NCBI RefSeq assembly: GCF_003855095.1
Contig: NZ_CP033972.1
Span: 248,001 to 312,000, forward strand
Reading direction: 5' to 3'
Length of the DNA: 64,000 nt
DNA from: Gordonia insulae
GTDB taxonomy: Bacteria > Actinomycetota > Actinomycetes > Mycobacteriales > Mycobacteriaceae
Shown: piece by piece, positions 16,736 through 26,101 of the stretch
How positions within the stretch are numbered: the first letter of the stretch is position 1
How the letters are laid out: each line of letters starts with the position of its first letter
Program-made: the position numbers and the translations under genes
Notes under the pieces: generated by a model
Databases searched by the model: none
What the model was told of the DNA's origin: nothing
Seen by the model: only the letters and a program-made list of their open reading frames with translations

Positions 16736-18507
16736 GCACGGAGGCGCCGGAGCGGGACACCCGCGAGAGCACGCGGGCCGCCTCCGACAAGAACGCGACG
16801 CAAAAGAACTCCGGGCAGAAGAGTTCCACCCAGAAGAATTCCACCCAGAAGAATTCCACCCAGAAGGGCTCGACTGGGCGGGAGTCGAAGCAGAAGGATT
16901 CGGCGACAACCGGATTCGCCGCCTCGTGGCCGGCGGCGGTGCTCGAGGCGGTCCGTAACCTCCTCTCGCGTCCGCTGGCGTCCTACCACCTGATCCTCAC
17001 CATCGCCTTCCTGCTGACGGCATTCGGTCTGGTGATGGTGCTGTCCGCGTCGTCGGTCGAGGGGTATTCGCAGAACGGGTCGTCGTACGGACTGTTCGCG
17101 ACGCAGGTGATCTTCGCGCTGCTCGGTCTGCTCGTCTTCTACGTCATGCTGCGTGTGCCGGTGCGGTTGCTGCGGCGTGCCGCCGCGCCGCTGATGGTGG
17201 TGACCACCATCCTGTTGGCCCTGGTGCTCATCCCGGGCATCGGCACCCTGAGCCAGGGCGCGCGTCGCTGGTTCGTCATCGGGGGACTGTCGGTGCAGCC
17301 GTCGGAACTCGTCAAGGTCGCGCTGTGTGTCTGGGGTGCGCACCTCCTGGCGTCGCGGCGCAAGGAGAACGCGTCGCTCAAGGAACTGCTGATCCCGTTG
17401 CTGCCGGTGGCCCTGCTGGTGTGCGTGCTGATCGTGCTCGAGCCCAACCTGTCGACGACGATCACCATCGCGATCATCGTCGGTGCGCTGTTGTGGTTCG
17501 CCGGGCTCCCGGTGAAGGTCTTCCTGACGTTCGCCGCGGTCGGGACCGCGATCGCCGTGCTCCTGGCCCTCGTCGAGGGGTACCGGTCGCAGCGCGTGCT
17601 CAGCTTCCTCGGCAGCATCGACGATCCACAGGGCGCGGGCTATCAGGCGCGCCAGGCCACCTATGCGCTGGCCAACGGTGGCGTGTTCGGCGTCGGGCTC
17701 GGGCAGAGTCGCGCCAAATGGAACTATCTGCCGAACGCGCACAACGACTTCATCTTCGCGATCATCGGCGAGGAACTCGGCCTCATCGGTGGCCTCCTGG
17801 TGGTGATGCTGTTCGCGATCCTGGCATTCATCGGATTCCGGATCGCGGTCCGTTCGGTGGACCCGTTCCTGCGGCTGATGACGGCCACGATCACGGTGCT
17901 GATCACGGCGCAGGCGTTCATCAACATCGGCTACGTCATCGGACTGTTGCCGGTCACCGGAATCCAGCTCCCGCTGCTCTCCGCCGGCGGCACGTCGACG
18001 TTGACCGTGCTGGCCATGCTCGGCCTGCTCGCCAACGCGGCGCGGCACGAACCGGAGGCGGTGGCGGCGTTGACCGCGGGCGGCGACGGCCGCGTCGGAC
18101 GCTGGCTGCGGCTGCCGGCGCCGGTCGCGTACCGGCCGACCCGCGCCGACGCCCTACGGGACCGGCTCGATCGCCGACGCCCCGACCGCGCCCGGGGGCC
18201 GGGCCGCGGTGGTCCGGCACCCGCCGACACCGCACCGTCGAGGTGGGCGCGTCTGCGCCCGGGGCGGGCCGCTCGACCGGACCCGTCGTCGGGCCGACGT
18301 TCGGCGACGCCGGGCCGGGCACCGCGCACGTCTGCCGTGCGGGTCGACTACCGTACGGGGTATTCCGGCACGGGCGGCCGGGCCGCGGCGGGATCGAATC
18401 GCGGGGGAACGGACCGGGGGCGGAGCGGACACGCATCGCGCGGCGGACGGGCCGAGCCGACCGATCAGTGGCGGCCCGTGGGTCGTTCCACCTGGTCGCG
18501 ACGCTGA
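16732..18507 (+). CDS. ftsW: Lipid-II glycosyltransferase / SEDS protein FtsW
   Basis: SEDS-family polytopic membrane protein that polymerises septal glycan together with FtsI. About ten helices are visible, with FGLVMVLSASS, QGARRWFVIGGLSVQPSELVK, VEGYRSQRVLSFL, ALANGGVFGVGLGQS, NDFIFAIIGEELG and the C-terminal LPLLSAGGTSTLT. The ATG at 16732 overlaps the murD stop. Two features are unusual. The cytoplasmic N-terminus (residues 24-48) consists of five 5-residue repeats of the QKNST type. The C-terminal tail after residue about 460 is a 130-residue Arg/Pro/Gly-rich disordered extension. Total length is 591 residues. Confidence 0.93.
   Translation: MSTEAPERDTRESTRAASDKNATQKNSGQKSSTQKNSTQKNSTQKGSTGRESKQKDSATTGFAASWPAAVLEAVRNLLSRPLASYHLILTIAFLLTAFGLVMVLSASSVEGYSQNGSSYGLFATQVIFALLGLLVFYVMLRVPVRLLRRAAAPLMVVTTILLALVLIPGIGTLSQGARRWFVIGGLSVQPSELVKVALCVWGAHLLASRRKENASLKELLIPLLPVALLVCVLIVLEPNLSTTITIAIIVGALLWFAGLPVKVFLTFAAVGTAIAVLLALVEGYRSQRVLSFLGSIDDPQGAGYQARQATYALANGGVFGVGLGQSRAKWNYLPNAHNDFIFAIIGEELGLIGGLLVVMLFAILAFIGFRIAVRSVDPFLRLMTATITVLITAQAFINIGYVIGLLPVTGIQLPLLSAGGTSTLTVLAMLGLLANAARHEPEAVAALTAGGDGRVGRWLRLPAPVAYRPTRADALRDRLDRRRPDRARGPGRGGPAPADTAPSRWARLRPGRAARPDPSSGRRSATPGRAPRTSAVRVDYRTGYSGTGGRAAAGSNRGGTDRGRSGHASRGGRAEPTDQWRPVGRSTWSRR
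16801..16875 (+). repeat. 15-bp tandem repeat inside the 5' end of ftsW
   Basis: Five consecutive 15-bp units lie at 16801, 16816, 16831, 16846 and 16861. The third and fourth are identical (CAGAAGAATTCCACC). The unit is in frame and encodes Q-K-N-S-T. This is a coding minisatellite likely to vary in copy number between strains. Confidence 0.9.
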
Positions 18508-18573
18508 CGCCGGGCCGAGACGACCGGCCGTCGGGATCCGGCGGTCGACGATGCGAAATGGAGTAGGGCAGCG

Positions 18574-19773
18574 GTGAGTTCTGAGCGAGGCCGATCGCGG
18601 TCGGATCGGCCCCTGTCGGTCGTGGTCGCAGGGGGCGGGACGGCAGGTCACATCGAGCCCGCGCTCGCCGTTGCGGACGCGGTGACCCGACTCGACCCCA
18701 CCGCACGGGTGACCGCGTTGGGCACGACCCGTGGACTCGAGACCACGCTGGTCCCCGAACGTGGATACAGCCTCGAACTGATCCCACCCGTTCCCTTGCC
18801 ACGCAAGCCCGGCGTCGAGTTGGCGAAGACGCCGGGCCGACTGGTGCATGCGGTGACCGCGACCCGGTCCGTGCTGTCGGATGTCGGCGCCGACGTGGTC
18901 GTCGGCTTCGGTGGGTACGTCGCGCTCCCGGCCTACTTCGCGGCGCAGCTGCACGTGCGTGGCCGGAGTCGGCTGCCCATCGTCATCCACGAAGCCAATG
19001 CCTCCGCCGGGATCGCCAACAAGGTGGGTGCGCGCTTCGCCGACCGGGTGATGGCCGCGGTGGCCGGGTCCGGACTCGACGCCGAGGTGGTCGGCATCCC
19101 GGTGCGCGGCGTGATCGCCGAACTGGACCGACCGGCACTGCGGGCCAAGGCCCGCCACTACTTCGGCCTCGACGAGGAGGCCCCCACGCTGCTCGTCTTC
19201 GGCGGATCGCAGGGTGCGCAACGACTCAACGATGCGGTGGCCGGTGCGGCCGGCACGCTCGGGACGGCCGGGATCGGGGTACTGCATGCGTACGGACCCA
19301 AGAACTCGATCAACCCCGTGTCACCGCCGGGCGCCCCGCCCTACCGCGGGGTCGGTTACCTCAAGCGGATGGATCTGGCATATGCCGCAGCCGATCTGGT
19401 GATGTGCCGGTCGGGGGCGATGACGGTGGCCGAGATCTCGGCGACCGGACTGCCGGCGATCTACGTGCCGCTCCCACACGGCAACGGCGAGCAGCGCCTC
19501 AACGCACTCCCGGTCGTCGAGGCCGGTGGCGGTGTGATCGTCGACGACGGGGACATCTCCACCGACTGGGTGGCGCGAGAGGTCCCCCGGTTGCTCGCCG
19601 ACACCGACCGCCTGGCCGCCATGTCGGCGGCGGCCACCGGCACCGGGCATCGCGATGCCGCGAACGCGGTCGCAGCGGCGGCCCTCGAGTTGGCCTCTGA
19701 CCAGCGCGCCGGATCGCACCGAGGTCGGCTGCGGGCCGCGTTTCGTTCACCCGGATCGGGGTCGAAGCGGTGA
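18574..19773 (+). CDS. murG: UDP-GlcNAc:lipid I N-acetylglucosaminyltransferase MurG
   Basis: Peripheral GT28-family enzyme on the inner face of the membrane, converting lipid I to lipid II. The N-terminal donor loop [68 protein letters not shown], and [20 protein letters not shown] with GNGEQRLNA are all diagnostic. Length is 399 residues. The GTG at 18574 is preceded by GGAGTAGGGCA. It follows ftsW by 66 bp. Confidence 0.95.
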   Translation: MSSERGRSRSDRPLSVVVAGGGTAGHIEPALAVADAVTRLDPTARVTALGTTRGLETTLVPERGYSLELIPPVPLPRKPGVELAKTPGRLVHAVTATRSVLSDVGADVVVGFGGYVALPAYFAAQLHVRGRSRLPIVIHEANASAGIANKVGARFADRVMAAVAGSGLDAEVVGIPVRGVIAELDRPALRAKARHYFGLDEEAPTLLVFGGSQGAQRLNDAVAGAAGTLGTAGIGVLHAYGPKNSINPVSPPGAPPYRGVGYLKRMDLAYAAADLVMCRSGAMTVAEISATGLPAIYVPLPHGNGEQRLNALPVVEAGGGVIVDDGDISTDWVAREVPRLLADTDRLAAMSAAATGTGHRDAANAVAAAALELASDQRAGSHRGRLRAAFRSPGSGSKR

Positions 19774-19837
19774 CAATCGGTAGACGTGGCGTCCGCCACG
19801 ACGATGCGTGGTGCGCGACGGCCGGGGAGGTGACGCG

Positions 19838-21430
19838 ATGACCGGGTCGACGCACGGCGGTGATCTCCCGGACCGGCTGCGCCGGGTGCACATGGTCGGC
19901 ATCGGCGGGGCCGGGATGAGCGGACTGGCTCGCATCCTGCTGGCGCGGGGTGGTCAGGTCTCCGGGTCCGACGCGAAGAACAGCCGAGGTATCCTCGCGC
20001 TGCGCACCCGCGGTGCGCGCATCCAGGTGGGACACGACCCGTCCGCTCTCGATCAACTGCCCGGTGGCCCGTCGGTTGTCGTCACCACCCACGCCGCAAT
20101 CCCCAAGACCAATCCGGAACTCGTCGCGGCCCGGTCGCGCGGTATCCCGATCCTGTTGCGCCCGCGCGTACTGGCGGACCTGATGGGCGGCTACCGCACC
20201 CTGCTGGTGGCGGGCACCCACGGCAAGACGTCGACGACATCGATCGCCGTCGTCGCGCTGCAGCACTGCGGCCTCGATCCGTCGTTCGCCGTCGGTGGCG
20301 AATTGAACGAATCCGGCACCAACGCCCACCACGGCAGCGGCGGCATCTTTGTCGCCGAGGCGGACGAGAGCGACGGTTCACTGCTCGAGTACACCCCGGA
20401 CGTGGTGGTGGTCACCAACATCGAGGTCGATCACCTCGACTTCTTCGGCACCCGTGAGGCCTATACCGAGGTCTTCGACTCGTTCGCCGACCGCATCGCC
20501 CCCGGCGGATCACTGATCGTCTGTCTCGACGACGAGGGCTCGGCCGCGCTCGCCGGACGGTGCGCGGAACGACTCGCGCAGCGCGGGGTCTCGGTGCTCG
20601 GCTACGGCGAGGGACGCCACGCCGACCTGGCGCCGGCCGCGATCCAGGTCGCGACACTGCTCTCCTGGGACGCCCGGGGCGCCGGGGGAGTCGCGCGGGT
20701 CCGGTTCGAGGGGCCGATCGCCGACCCCGCCGTCGAACGCACCGTCGATCTGACCGTGCCCGGCAGGCACATGGCGCTCAACGCGATCGGCGCGGCCGTC
20801 GCCTGTGTCTGCGCCGGCGGCGAACTCGCCGGCGTGGTGGACGGCGTCGAGGCCTTCGGCGGGGTGCACCGCCGCTTCGAATTCCGCGGGCGGGCAGGCG
20901 ATGTGGACGTCTTCGACGATTACGCGCACCATCCCACCGAGGTACGTGCGGTGCTCGTCGCGGCCCGTCAGGCGGTCGAGAGTGCGGCCGCCGAGGCCGC
21001 GGCGGCCGATGCCGCCGCGGAGCCGGCACGCGGGCCCGGCCGTGTCATCGCGGTGTTCCAACCGCACCTCTACTCGCGCACGCGGGACTTCGCCGCTGAC
21101 TTCGCGGCCGCCCTCGATCTCGCCGATCAGGTGGTGGTGGCCGACGTCTACGGTGCGCGGGAACAGCCGATCCCGGGGATCAGCGGCGCCTCGATCGCCG
21201 ATCGGATGACCCGGCCGGTCATCTTCGAGCCCGACCTCTCCGCGCTCGCGCGCACCGTCGCATCGGTGGCGCGGGCGGGAGACCTGGTGCTCACCCTCGG
21301 CGCCGGTGACATCACCATGCAGGGACCGGAGATCCTGGCCGCGCTGTCGGCGGCGCCCGGTGGTGACACCGCCGGGGAAGCGGTTGCAGCCGCGCCGGTC
21401 TCGACGGCGGAAGCGGAACCACAGCCATGA
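19838..21430 (+). CDS. murC: UDP-N-acetylmuramate--L-alanine ligase MurC
   Basis: ATP-dependent ligase adding L-Ala to UDP-MurNAc. It carries [18 protein letters not shown], the P-loop [52 protein letters not shown] and [14 protein letters not shown]. The ATG at 19838 (530 residues) is preferred over an in-frame ATG at 19808 because GGAGGTG sits directly upstream. An Ala-rich insertion lies in the C-terminal domain ([20 protein letters not shown]). It is 64 bp after murG. Confidence 0.95.
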   Translation: MTGSTHGGDLPDRLRRVHMVGIGGAGMSGLARILLARGGQVSGSDAKNSRGILALRTRGARIQVGHDPSALDQLPGGPSVVVTTHAAIPKTNPELVAARSRGIPILLRPRVLADLMGGYRTLLVAGTHGKTSTTSIAVVALQHCGLDPSFAVGGELNESGTNAHHGSGGIFVAEADESDGSLLEYTPDVVVVTNIEVDHLDFFGTREAYTEVFDSFADRIAPGGSLIVCLDDEGSAALAGRCAERLAQRGVSVLGYGEGRHADLAPAAIQVATLLSWDARGAGGVARVRFEGPIADPAVERTVDLTVPGRHMALNAIGAAVACVCAGGELAGVVDGVEAFGGVHRRFEFRGRAGDVDVFDDYAHHPTEVRAVLVAARQAVESAAAEAAAADAAAEPARGPGRVIAVFQPHLYSRTRDFAADFAAALDLADQVVVADVYGAREQPIPGISGASIADRMTRPVIFEPDLSALARTVASVARAGDLVLTLGAGDITMQGPEILAALSAAPGGDTAGEAVAAAPVSTAEAEPQP

Positions 21431-21440
21431 TCGGGCGGCC

Positions 21441-22148
21441 ATGATCGGGCGGGGGCGAGGTGGATCACGCCGATCTCGACTGCTGCTCGGCACCCTCGCG
21501 GTCGTCGTGGTGGTCGTCGGACTCGGCCTGATCGCCTACTTCACCCCGCTCATGTCGGTGCGGTCGACCGACGTCCAGGACAACCGCGCGGTGCCCACGG
21601 ATCAGATCATCGGCGCCGCCCGGGTCCCGAACGGGACGCCGCTGCTGCAGGTCGACACCCAGGCGGTGGCCCAGCGCATCGCCGCGATCCCGTCGGTCGA
21701 ATCGGTCCGCGTGCAGCGCAGCTATCCGTCGGCCCTCACCATCACCGTCGTGGAACGGCAACCCGTGGTGAAGGTGACCGACGGCCAGAAGGTCCATGTG
21801 CTCGACCGCACCGGTGTCGGGTATCTGGAGTACGACACGACGACCGGTGTACCGCCCGAGATGAACCGCCTGCCCGAGTTCTCCACGCCCAACCCGGGTC
21901 CCGGGGACCCGACCACGGTGGCCACCCTCAAGGCGGTCGCCGAACTGCCCGCATCGATCTCGGGCCGACTGCGCAAGGTGACCGCGTCCTCACCCGTGGA
22001 CATCGAGTTCACCTTGACGGGCGACAAGACGGTGATCTGGGGGGACAGCACCCGCGGTGCGGAGAAGGCCAGGACCCTCGACGCGCTGTTGACGCGTCCC
22101 GCGACCATGTACAACGTGTCGAGCCCCGATTTCCCGGCCTTCAAATGA
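21441..22148 (+). CDS. ftsQ: Cell division protein FtsQ
   Basis: Bitopic division protein linking early and late divisome parts. After a basic start (MIGRGRGGSRRSR) comes one transmembrane helix (LLLGTLAVVVVVVGLGLIAYF). A POTRA domain follows, with DVQDNRAVPTDQIIGAARVPNGTPLLQVD, RIAAIPSVESVRVQRSYPSALTITVVERQPVV and then LDRTGVGYLEYD. Length is 235 residues. The ATG at 21441 is in frame. A second copy of the same 12 bases (ATGATCGGGCGG) at 21427 is out of frame and overlaps the murC stop. Confidence 0.9.
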   Translation: MIGRGRGGSRRSRLLLGTLAVVVVVVGLGLIAYFTPLMSVRSTDVQDNRAVPTDQIIGAARVPNGTPLLQVDTQAVAQRIAAIPSVESVRVQRSYPSALTITVVERQPVVKVTDGQKVHVLDRTGVGYLEYDTTTGVPPEMNRLPEFSTPNPGPGDPTTVATLKAVAELPASISGRLRKVTASSPVDIEFTLTGDKTVIWGDSTRGAEKARTLDALLTRPATMYNVSSPDFPAFK

Positions 22149-22335
22149 CTTTCGCGGGTCGGCGGCCGCATCGGCCGTGCGGCCCGCTGCATCGCGACGA
22201 CACCTCGACATCGGTGCCGGGACCCCGCCACGGTGTGACGTCGAGGAAAAATCGCAGGCCAACTTCGCGACACGCCGCCCGCTTGCTGGCCACCACGCCA
22301 TTCGGTGCCTAGCGTCATCCCCAACATCCATCTAC

Positions 22336-22372
22336 TTGACATAACTCTAAATCTATGGTTCAGGTTTAGAGT
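22336..22372 (+). promoter_or_regulatory. ftsZ leader: TTGACA box and inverted repeat
   Basis: In the 252-bp gap between ftsQ and ftsZ, TTGACA at 22336 is followed by ACTCTAAATC (22344-22353), nine bases, and GGTTTAGAGT (22363-22372). The arms match at nine of ten positions. TATGGT (22354) could be a -10 box but is only 12 bp from TTGACA. The element starts 65 bp before the ftsZ ATG and is AT-rich compared with its surroundings. I see no gene in the rest of the gap. Confidence 0.5.
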
Positions 22373-22400
22373 TTCGGGATCGAACGAGGAAGGCGGGCAC

Positions 22401-23567
22401 ATGACGCCACCGCACAACTACCTGGCCGTGATCAAGGTCGTCGGCATCGGCGGCGGCGGCGTGAACGCCGTCAACCGAATGATCGAGCAGGGGCTGAAAG
22501 GTGTTGAGTTCATTGCGATCAACACCGACGCCCAGGCTCTGCTGATGAGCGACGCCGACGTCAAACTCGACGTCGGTCGTGACTCGACCCGAGGTCTCGG
22601 CGCCGGCGCCGATCCGGAGGTGGGACGCCGGGCCGCCGAGGACGCGCGCGACGAGATCGAGGAACTCCTCAAGGGTGCCGACATGGTGTTCGTCACCGCG
22701 GGCGAGGGCGGCGGAACGGGCACCGGTGGTGCGCCGGTCGTCGCGTCCATCGCGCGCAAGCTCGGCGCATTGACCGTCGGTGTGGTCACGCGGCCGTTCT
22801 CCTTCGAGGGCAAGCGTCGTGGCGGTCAGGCAGAGGCGGGGATCACCGCCCTGCGGGAGTCCTGCGACACGCTGATCGTCATCCCCAACGACCGGCTCCT
22901 GCAGCTCGGTGACGCGCAGGTCAGCCTGATGGATGCCTTCCGCAGCGCAGATGAGGTGCTGCTCAACGGTGTTCAGGGCATCACCGATCTGATCACCACC
23001 CCCGGGCTGATCAACGTCGACTTCGCCGACGTCAAGGGCGTGATGAGCGACGCAGGCAGCGCCCTGATGGGTATCGGGTCCTCGCGCGGCGAGGATCGCG
23101 CGAAGAAGGCCGCCGAGTCGGCCATCAACTCGCCCCTGCTCGAGGCGTCCATGGAAGGCGCTCGCGGCGTGCTGATCTCGATCGCCGGCGGCAGCGACCT
23201 CGGACTGTTCGAGATCCACAACGCGGCCACGCAGGTGCAGGAGGCCGCCCATGAGGACGCGAACATCATCTTCGGCACGGTGATCGACGACAACCTCGGC
23301 GACGAGGTCCGCGTCACCGTGATCGCGGCCGGATTCGACGGCGGCACACCTCGGAAGCGCACCGAGGTGCCGGCCGCGGCGGGCAAGTCGACGGTGAGTT
23401 CCGGTCAGGCCGGCGCCGTGGCGGCGGGTGCGCAGGACAATGATCCGCTGTTCGGCAAACTGCCCAGTACCTCGGGCGATCCGTTCGTGGAACCGGAGCG
23501 TCCGCGGCGCAACAACGTCACCCTCGACGACGACGACGTCGACGTGCCGTCGTTCATGAAGCGCTGA
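22401..23567 (+). CDS. ftsZ: Cell division GTPase FtsZ
   Basis: Tubulin-like GTPase forming the Z-ring. The N-terminal [16 protein letters not shown], the tubulin signature [15 protein letters not shown], the T7-loop region [23 protein letters not shown], and the C-terminal peptide [13 protein letters not shown] (binding site for SepF/FtsW in actinobacteria) are all present. Length is 388 residues. The ATG at 22401 has GAGGAAGGCGGG upstream. An in-frame extension back to 22305 runs through the promoter/inverted-repeat region and is rejected. Confidence 0.97.
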   Translation: MTPPHNYLAVIKVVGIGGGGVNAVNRMIEQGLKGVEFIAINTDAQALLMSDADVKLDVGRDSTRGLGAGADPEVGRRAAEDARDEIEELLKGADMVFVTAGEGGGTGTGGAPVVASIARKLGALTVGVVTRPFSFEGKRRGGQAEAGITALRESCDTLIVIPNDRLLQLGDAQVSLMDAFRSADEVLLNGVQGITDLITTPGLINVDFADVKGVMSDAGSALMGIGSSRGEDRAKKAAESAINSPLLEASMEGARGVLISIAGGSDLGLFEIHNAATQVQEAAHEDANIIFGTVIDDNLGDEVRVTVIAAGFDGGTPRKRTEVPAAAGKSTVSSGQAGAVAAGAQDNDPLFGKLPSTSGDPFVEPERPRRNNVTLDDDDVDVPSFMKR

Positions 23568-23575
23568 GCCCCGCC

Positions 23576-24310
23576 ATGCGGGTTCGCCGTGTGGTCACCG
23601 GCCGATCCGGTGGCGTCTCGGTGGCTCCCTACGACTCGTTCAACCTCGGCGATCATGTCGGCGACGACCCGAAGGCCGTCGCCGACAATCGCGTTCGGCT
23701 GGCCGAGCAGATCGGGTTGCCGCCGGGCCGGATCGTCTGGATGGAACAGATCCACAGCCGCAACGTCACCGTCGTCACCGGTCCGGTCGACGGAGCCGTC
23801 GAGGCCACCGATGCGCTGGTCACCACGGAGCCGGATCTGGCGTTGGCCGTCCTCTCCGCCGACTGCGTACCGGTGTTGCTCTCCGACGACGAGGCCGGCG
23901 TGATCGCCGGTGTCCATGCCGGCCGGGTCGGCGCGCGGATCGGGATCATCCCGGCGACGCTGCGTGCGATGATCGGTCTCGGTGCGCGCCCGGAGCGGAT
24001 AGGCGTCCTGCTCGGACCGGCGGCCGCCGGAGACCACTACGAGGTGCCGCCGCACATGCAGCGCGACGTGGAGGAACACCTGCCCGGCAGTGCATGCGTG
24101 ACCGCCTCGGGCACAACCGGTCTGGATCTTCGGGCCGGGATACGCCGGCAACTGCTCGCGGCGGGTGTGGCCGCGGTCGCCGCCGATCCGCGCGACACCA
24201 TCGACGACCCGACCCTGTTCAGTCATCGGCGCGGTGCGCCCACCGGCAGGCTGGCGTCGCTGATCTGGATCGATTCACGGTCGTCCGGAGACGAGGACGG
24301 CGAGGGGTGA
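23576..24310 (+). CDS. pgeF: Peptidoglycan editing factor PgeF (YfiH/DUF152 family)
   Basis: Multicopper-oxidase-like DUF152 protein. The E. coli member removes mis-incorporated L-Ser from peptidoglycan precursors. The conserved core is visible: PYDSFNLGDHVGDDP, WMEQIHSRNV, TDALVTTEP, LSADCVPVLLSD and VHAGRVGARIGI (the H-A-G segment), then LGPAAAGDHYEVP and DLRAGIRRQL. Metal-binding Cys/His residues appear as A-D-C and V-H-A-G. Length 244 residues. The ATG starts eight bases after the ftsZ stop and its stop overlaps the start of yggS (GTGA). Confidence 0.88.
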   Translation: MRVRRVVTGRSGGVSVAPYDSFNLGDHVGDDPKAVADNRVRLAEQIGLPPGRIVWMEQIHSRNVTVVTGPVDGAVEATDALVTTEPDLALAVLSADCVPVLLSDDEAGVIAGVHAGRVGARIGIIPATLRAMIGLGARPERIGVLLGPAAAGDHYEVPPHMQRDVEEHLPGSACVTASGTTGLDLRAGIRRQLLAAGVAAVAADPRDTIDDPTLFSHRRGAPTGRLASLIWIDSRSSGDEDGEG

Positions 24311-25059
24311 CCGCGGCCGACGGGGGCGATGACTCGCGGACACACGAACTCGCCGAGGGACTTTCGGCGGCACGCGCGCGCCTCGCGTCAGCCGTGTCCG
24401 CAGCAGGTCGCGCACCCGGGGACGTGGAACTACTGGTGGTGACGAAATTCTTCCCGGCCGACGATGTCCGGCGCCTGATGGATCTGGGCGTGCGATCGTT
24501 CGGCGAGTCCCGCGAGCCCGAGGCGAGCCGCAAGATCGCCGACGTGGCGCAGGACACCGCGGCCGCAGGCGATGTCGTGTTCGACATGATCGGCAGTGTG
24601 CAGTCGAAGAAGGCCAAAAGCGTTGCCGCATGGGCGCGGACGGTCCACTCGGTGGACCGTGACAAGGTCGTCGATGCCCTCGCCGTCGGCGCCGAGGCGG
24701 CACTGGACGCCGGGGTGCGGTCTGCGCCACTCGGAATCCTCCTGCAGGTCAGCCTGGACGGGGATCCGCATCGGGGCGGCGTACTCGTCGACGACCTCTC
24801 CGGGCTCGCCGACCGGGTCGTCGAGGCACCCGGACTCGCACTGCGCGGGTTGATGGTGATCGCCCCAGTCGAGGGGTCGGCGGAGCGGTGGATGGCCCGG
24901 GCCGCGGAGATCCGCGAGGCCTTCATGGCGGACCACCCCGCCGCCCGTGAACTGTCGGCCGGCATGTCCGGGGACCTCGAATCCGCGGTTGTGCACGGAT
25001 CGACATGCGTGCGTGTCGGTACCGCGATCATGGGGCCACGGCCGCTAATCTCTCAGTAA
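24307..25059 (+). CDS. yggS: YggS/PLPBP-family pyridoxal-phosphate homeostasis protein
   Basis: PLP-binding single-domain TIM-barrel protein related to alanine racemase, acting in vitamin B6 and amino-acid homeostasis rather than as a known enzyme. Visible features are ELLVVTKFFPADDVRRLMDLG (Lys of TK binds PLP), FGESREPEASRK, FDMIGSVQSKKAKSV, GILLQVSLDGDPHRGG, and the phosphate-binding C-terminus ELSAGMSGDLESAV, STCVRVGTAIMGPR. The GTG at 24307 gives 250 residues and overlaps the pgeF stop by four bases. Confidence 0.9.
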   Translation: MTAADGGDDSRTHELAEGLSAARARLASAVSAAGRAPGDVELLVVTKFFPADDVRRLMDLGVRSFGESREPEASRKIADVAQDTAAAGDVVFDMIGSVQSKKAKSVAAWARTVHSVDRDKVVDALAVGAEAALDAGVRSAPLGILLQVSLDGDPHRGGVLVDDLSGLADRVVEAPGLALRGLMVIAPVEGSAERWMARAAEIREAFMADHPAARELSAGMSGDLESAVVHGSTCVRVGTAIMGPRPLISQ

Positions 25060-25155
25060 TCACATTGGTCACACGAGAACCAACGAACACAGAGATACAC
25101 AACTGCACCACCCTCACTGCTTCCCCGGCAGCGTTGGACGACAGAGAGGCCCGCA

Positions 25156-25923
25156 ATGACCACGATGCAGAAGTTCAAGGCGTATTTCGGCATGGTGCCT
25201 CCGGGCGACTACGAGGACGACTACCTCGAGGAGCCGGGCGGGGGAGTGCCGCGCGGCGGTCGTGGCTATCGGGACGACTACTACGGCGACGCGCCGTTCC
25301 GCGACGGTGGTATGCGCGACGGGGGTATGCGCGACGGGGGCTTCCGTGAGGGTCCGCGCGACGCCGACTACGCCTACGTCGACGACCGCCGGTTCCCGGG
25401 AGAGTTCGAGCCGCAGGGATACGCGGGCAGCTTCGAGACGAACTCCTACGACGGCGGTGGATATGACGCGGTACCCGAATACGCCTACGCCGGGGGGCGG
25501 CACAACGGGGAGCCGGTCGAACGGATGCGGCAGGCTCGACTCGAGCCGCTGCAGCGGTCGGGGATGCGGACTGCAGGGGTGGTGCGTTCCACGATGAGCC
25601 CCGACCAGCGCGCCGAACTCGAGCGCGTCTTCGCCGATGGCCCGCTGCAGAAGATCACCACCCTGCGGCCGTCGGACTACGGCGAGGCGCGCACGATCGG
25701 TGAGCGTTTCCGCGACGGCAATCCCGTGATCATGGATCTGGTCGACATGAGCAACGACGACGCAAAGCGTCTCGTCGACTTCGCCGCCGGCCTGGCGTTC
25801 GCGCTGCGGGGATCGTTCGACAAGGTCGCCACCAAGGTGTTCCTGCTGTCGCCCGCCGACGTCGACGTCTCGCCGGAGGATCGTCGCAAGATCGCCGAGA
25901 CCGGCTTCTACAACCACAGCTGA
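25156..25923 (+). CDS. sepF: Cell division protein SepF
   Basis: Cytoplasmic FtsZ-binding membrane anchor essential in many actinobacteria. It has an N-terminal amphipathic start (MTTMQKFKAYFGMVPPGDYEDDY), a long Gly/Asp/Arg/Tyr-rich linker, and the C-terminal SepF domain from about residue 155. That domain contains KITTLRPSDYGEARTIGERFRDGNPVIMDLVDM, DDAKRLVDFAAGLAFALRGSFDKV and VFLLSPADVDVS. The linker has a short in-frame repeat (R-D-G-G-M units near 25310-25345). At 255 residues it is slightly longer than usual because of the linker. ATG 25156 is listed; Met4 at 25165 is possible. Confidence 0.93.
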   Translation: MTTMQKFKAYFGMVPPGDYEDDYLEEPGGGVPRGGRGYRDDYYGDAPFRDGGMRDGGMRDGGFREGPRDADYAYVDDRRFPGEFEPQGYAGSFETNSYDGGGYDAVPEYAYAGGRHNGEPVERMRQARLEPLQRSGMRTAGVVRSTMSPDQRAELERVFADGPLQKITTLRPSDYGEARTIGERFRDGNPVIMDLVDMSNDDAKRLVDFAAGLAFALRGSFDKVATKVFLLSPADVDVSPEDRRKIAETGFYNHS

Positions 25924-25937
25924 CCGCACACGCACAG

Positions 25938-25984
25938 CGACCCGCCCCGGGGAATCGACCCCGACGGCGGGTCGTTGTCGTTTC
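25938..25984 (+). terminator. Hairpin terminator after sepF
   Basis: The 9-bp inverted repeat CGACCCGCC (25938-25946) / GGCGGGTCG (25966-25974) encloses a smaller CCGGGG...CCCC pairing and is followed by TTGTCGTTT. It starts 15 bp after the sepF stop, so yggT may need its own promoter. Confidence 0.65.
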
Positions 25985-25993
25985 ACCTCGATG

Positions 25994-26041
25994 TCACCTC
26001 ACCTCGATGTCACCTCATCCCGATGTCGCCTCATCACGTTG
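25994..26041 (+). repeat. 16-bp degenerate tandem repeat upstream of yggT
   Basis: Three consecutive 16-bp units, TCACCTCACCTCGATG, TCACCTCATCCCGATG and TCGCCTCATCACGTTG, run from 25994 to 26041. A partial unit (CACCTCGATG) lies before them at 25984. They sit between the sepF terminator and the yggT start and may form part of the yggT promoter region. Confidence 0.6.
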
Positions 26042-26101
26042 TCATCGCTCGGTGAGCTGGCCGAATACCTACCCGTCCGACATTTCAGGCAACCTGGAGG
26101 C

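Noticed and set aside
16801..16875. CRISPR-like direct repeats
   Set aside because: Units are contiguous 15-mers without spacers, are in frame and encode the FtsW N-terminus; no cas genes are nearby.
22305..22400. An N-terminally extended FtsZ start
   Set aside because: The extension translates the promoter and inverted repeat and lacks a ribosome-binding site; ATG 22401 has a clear one.
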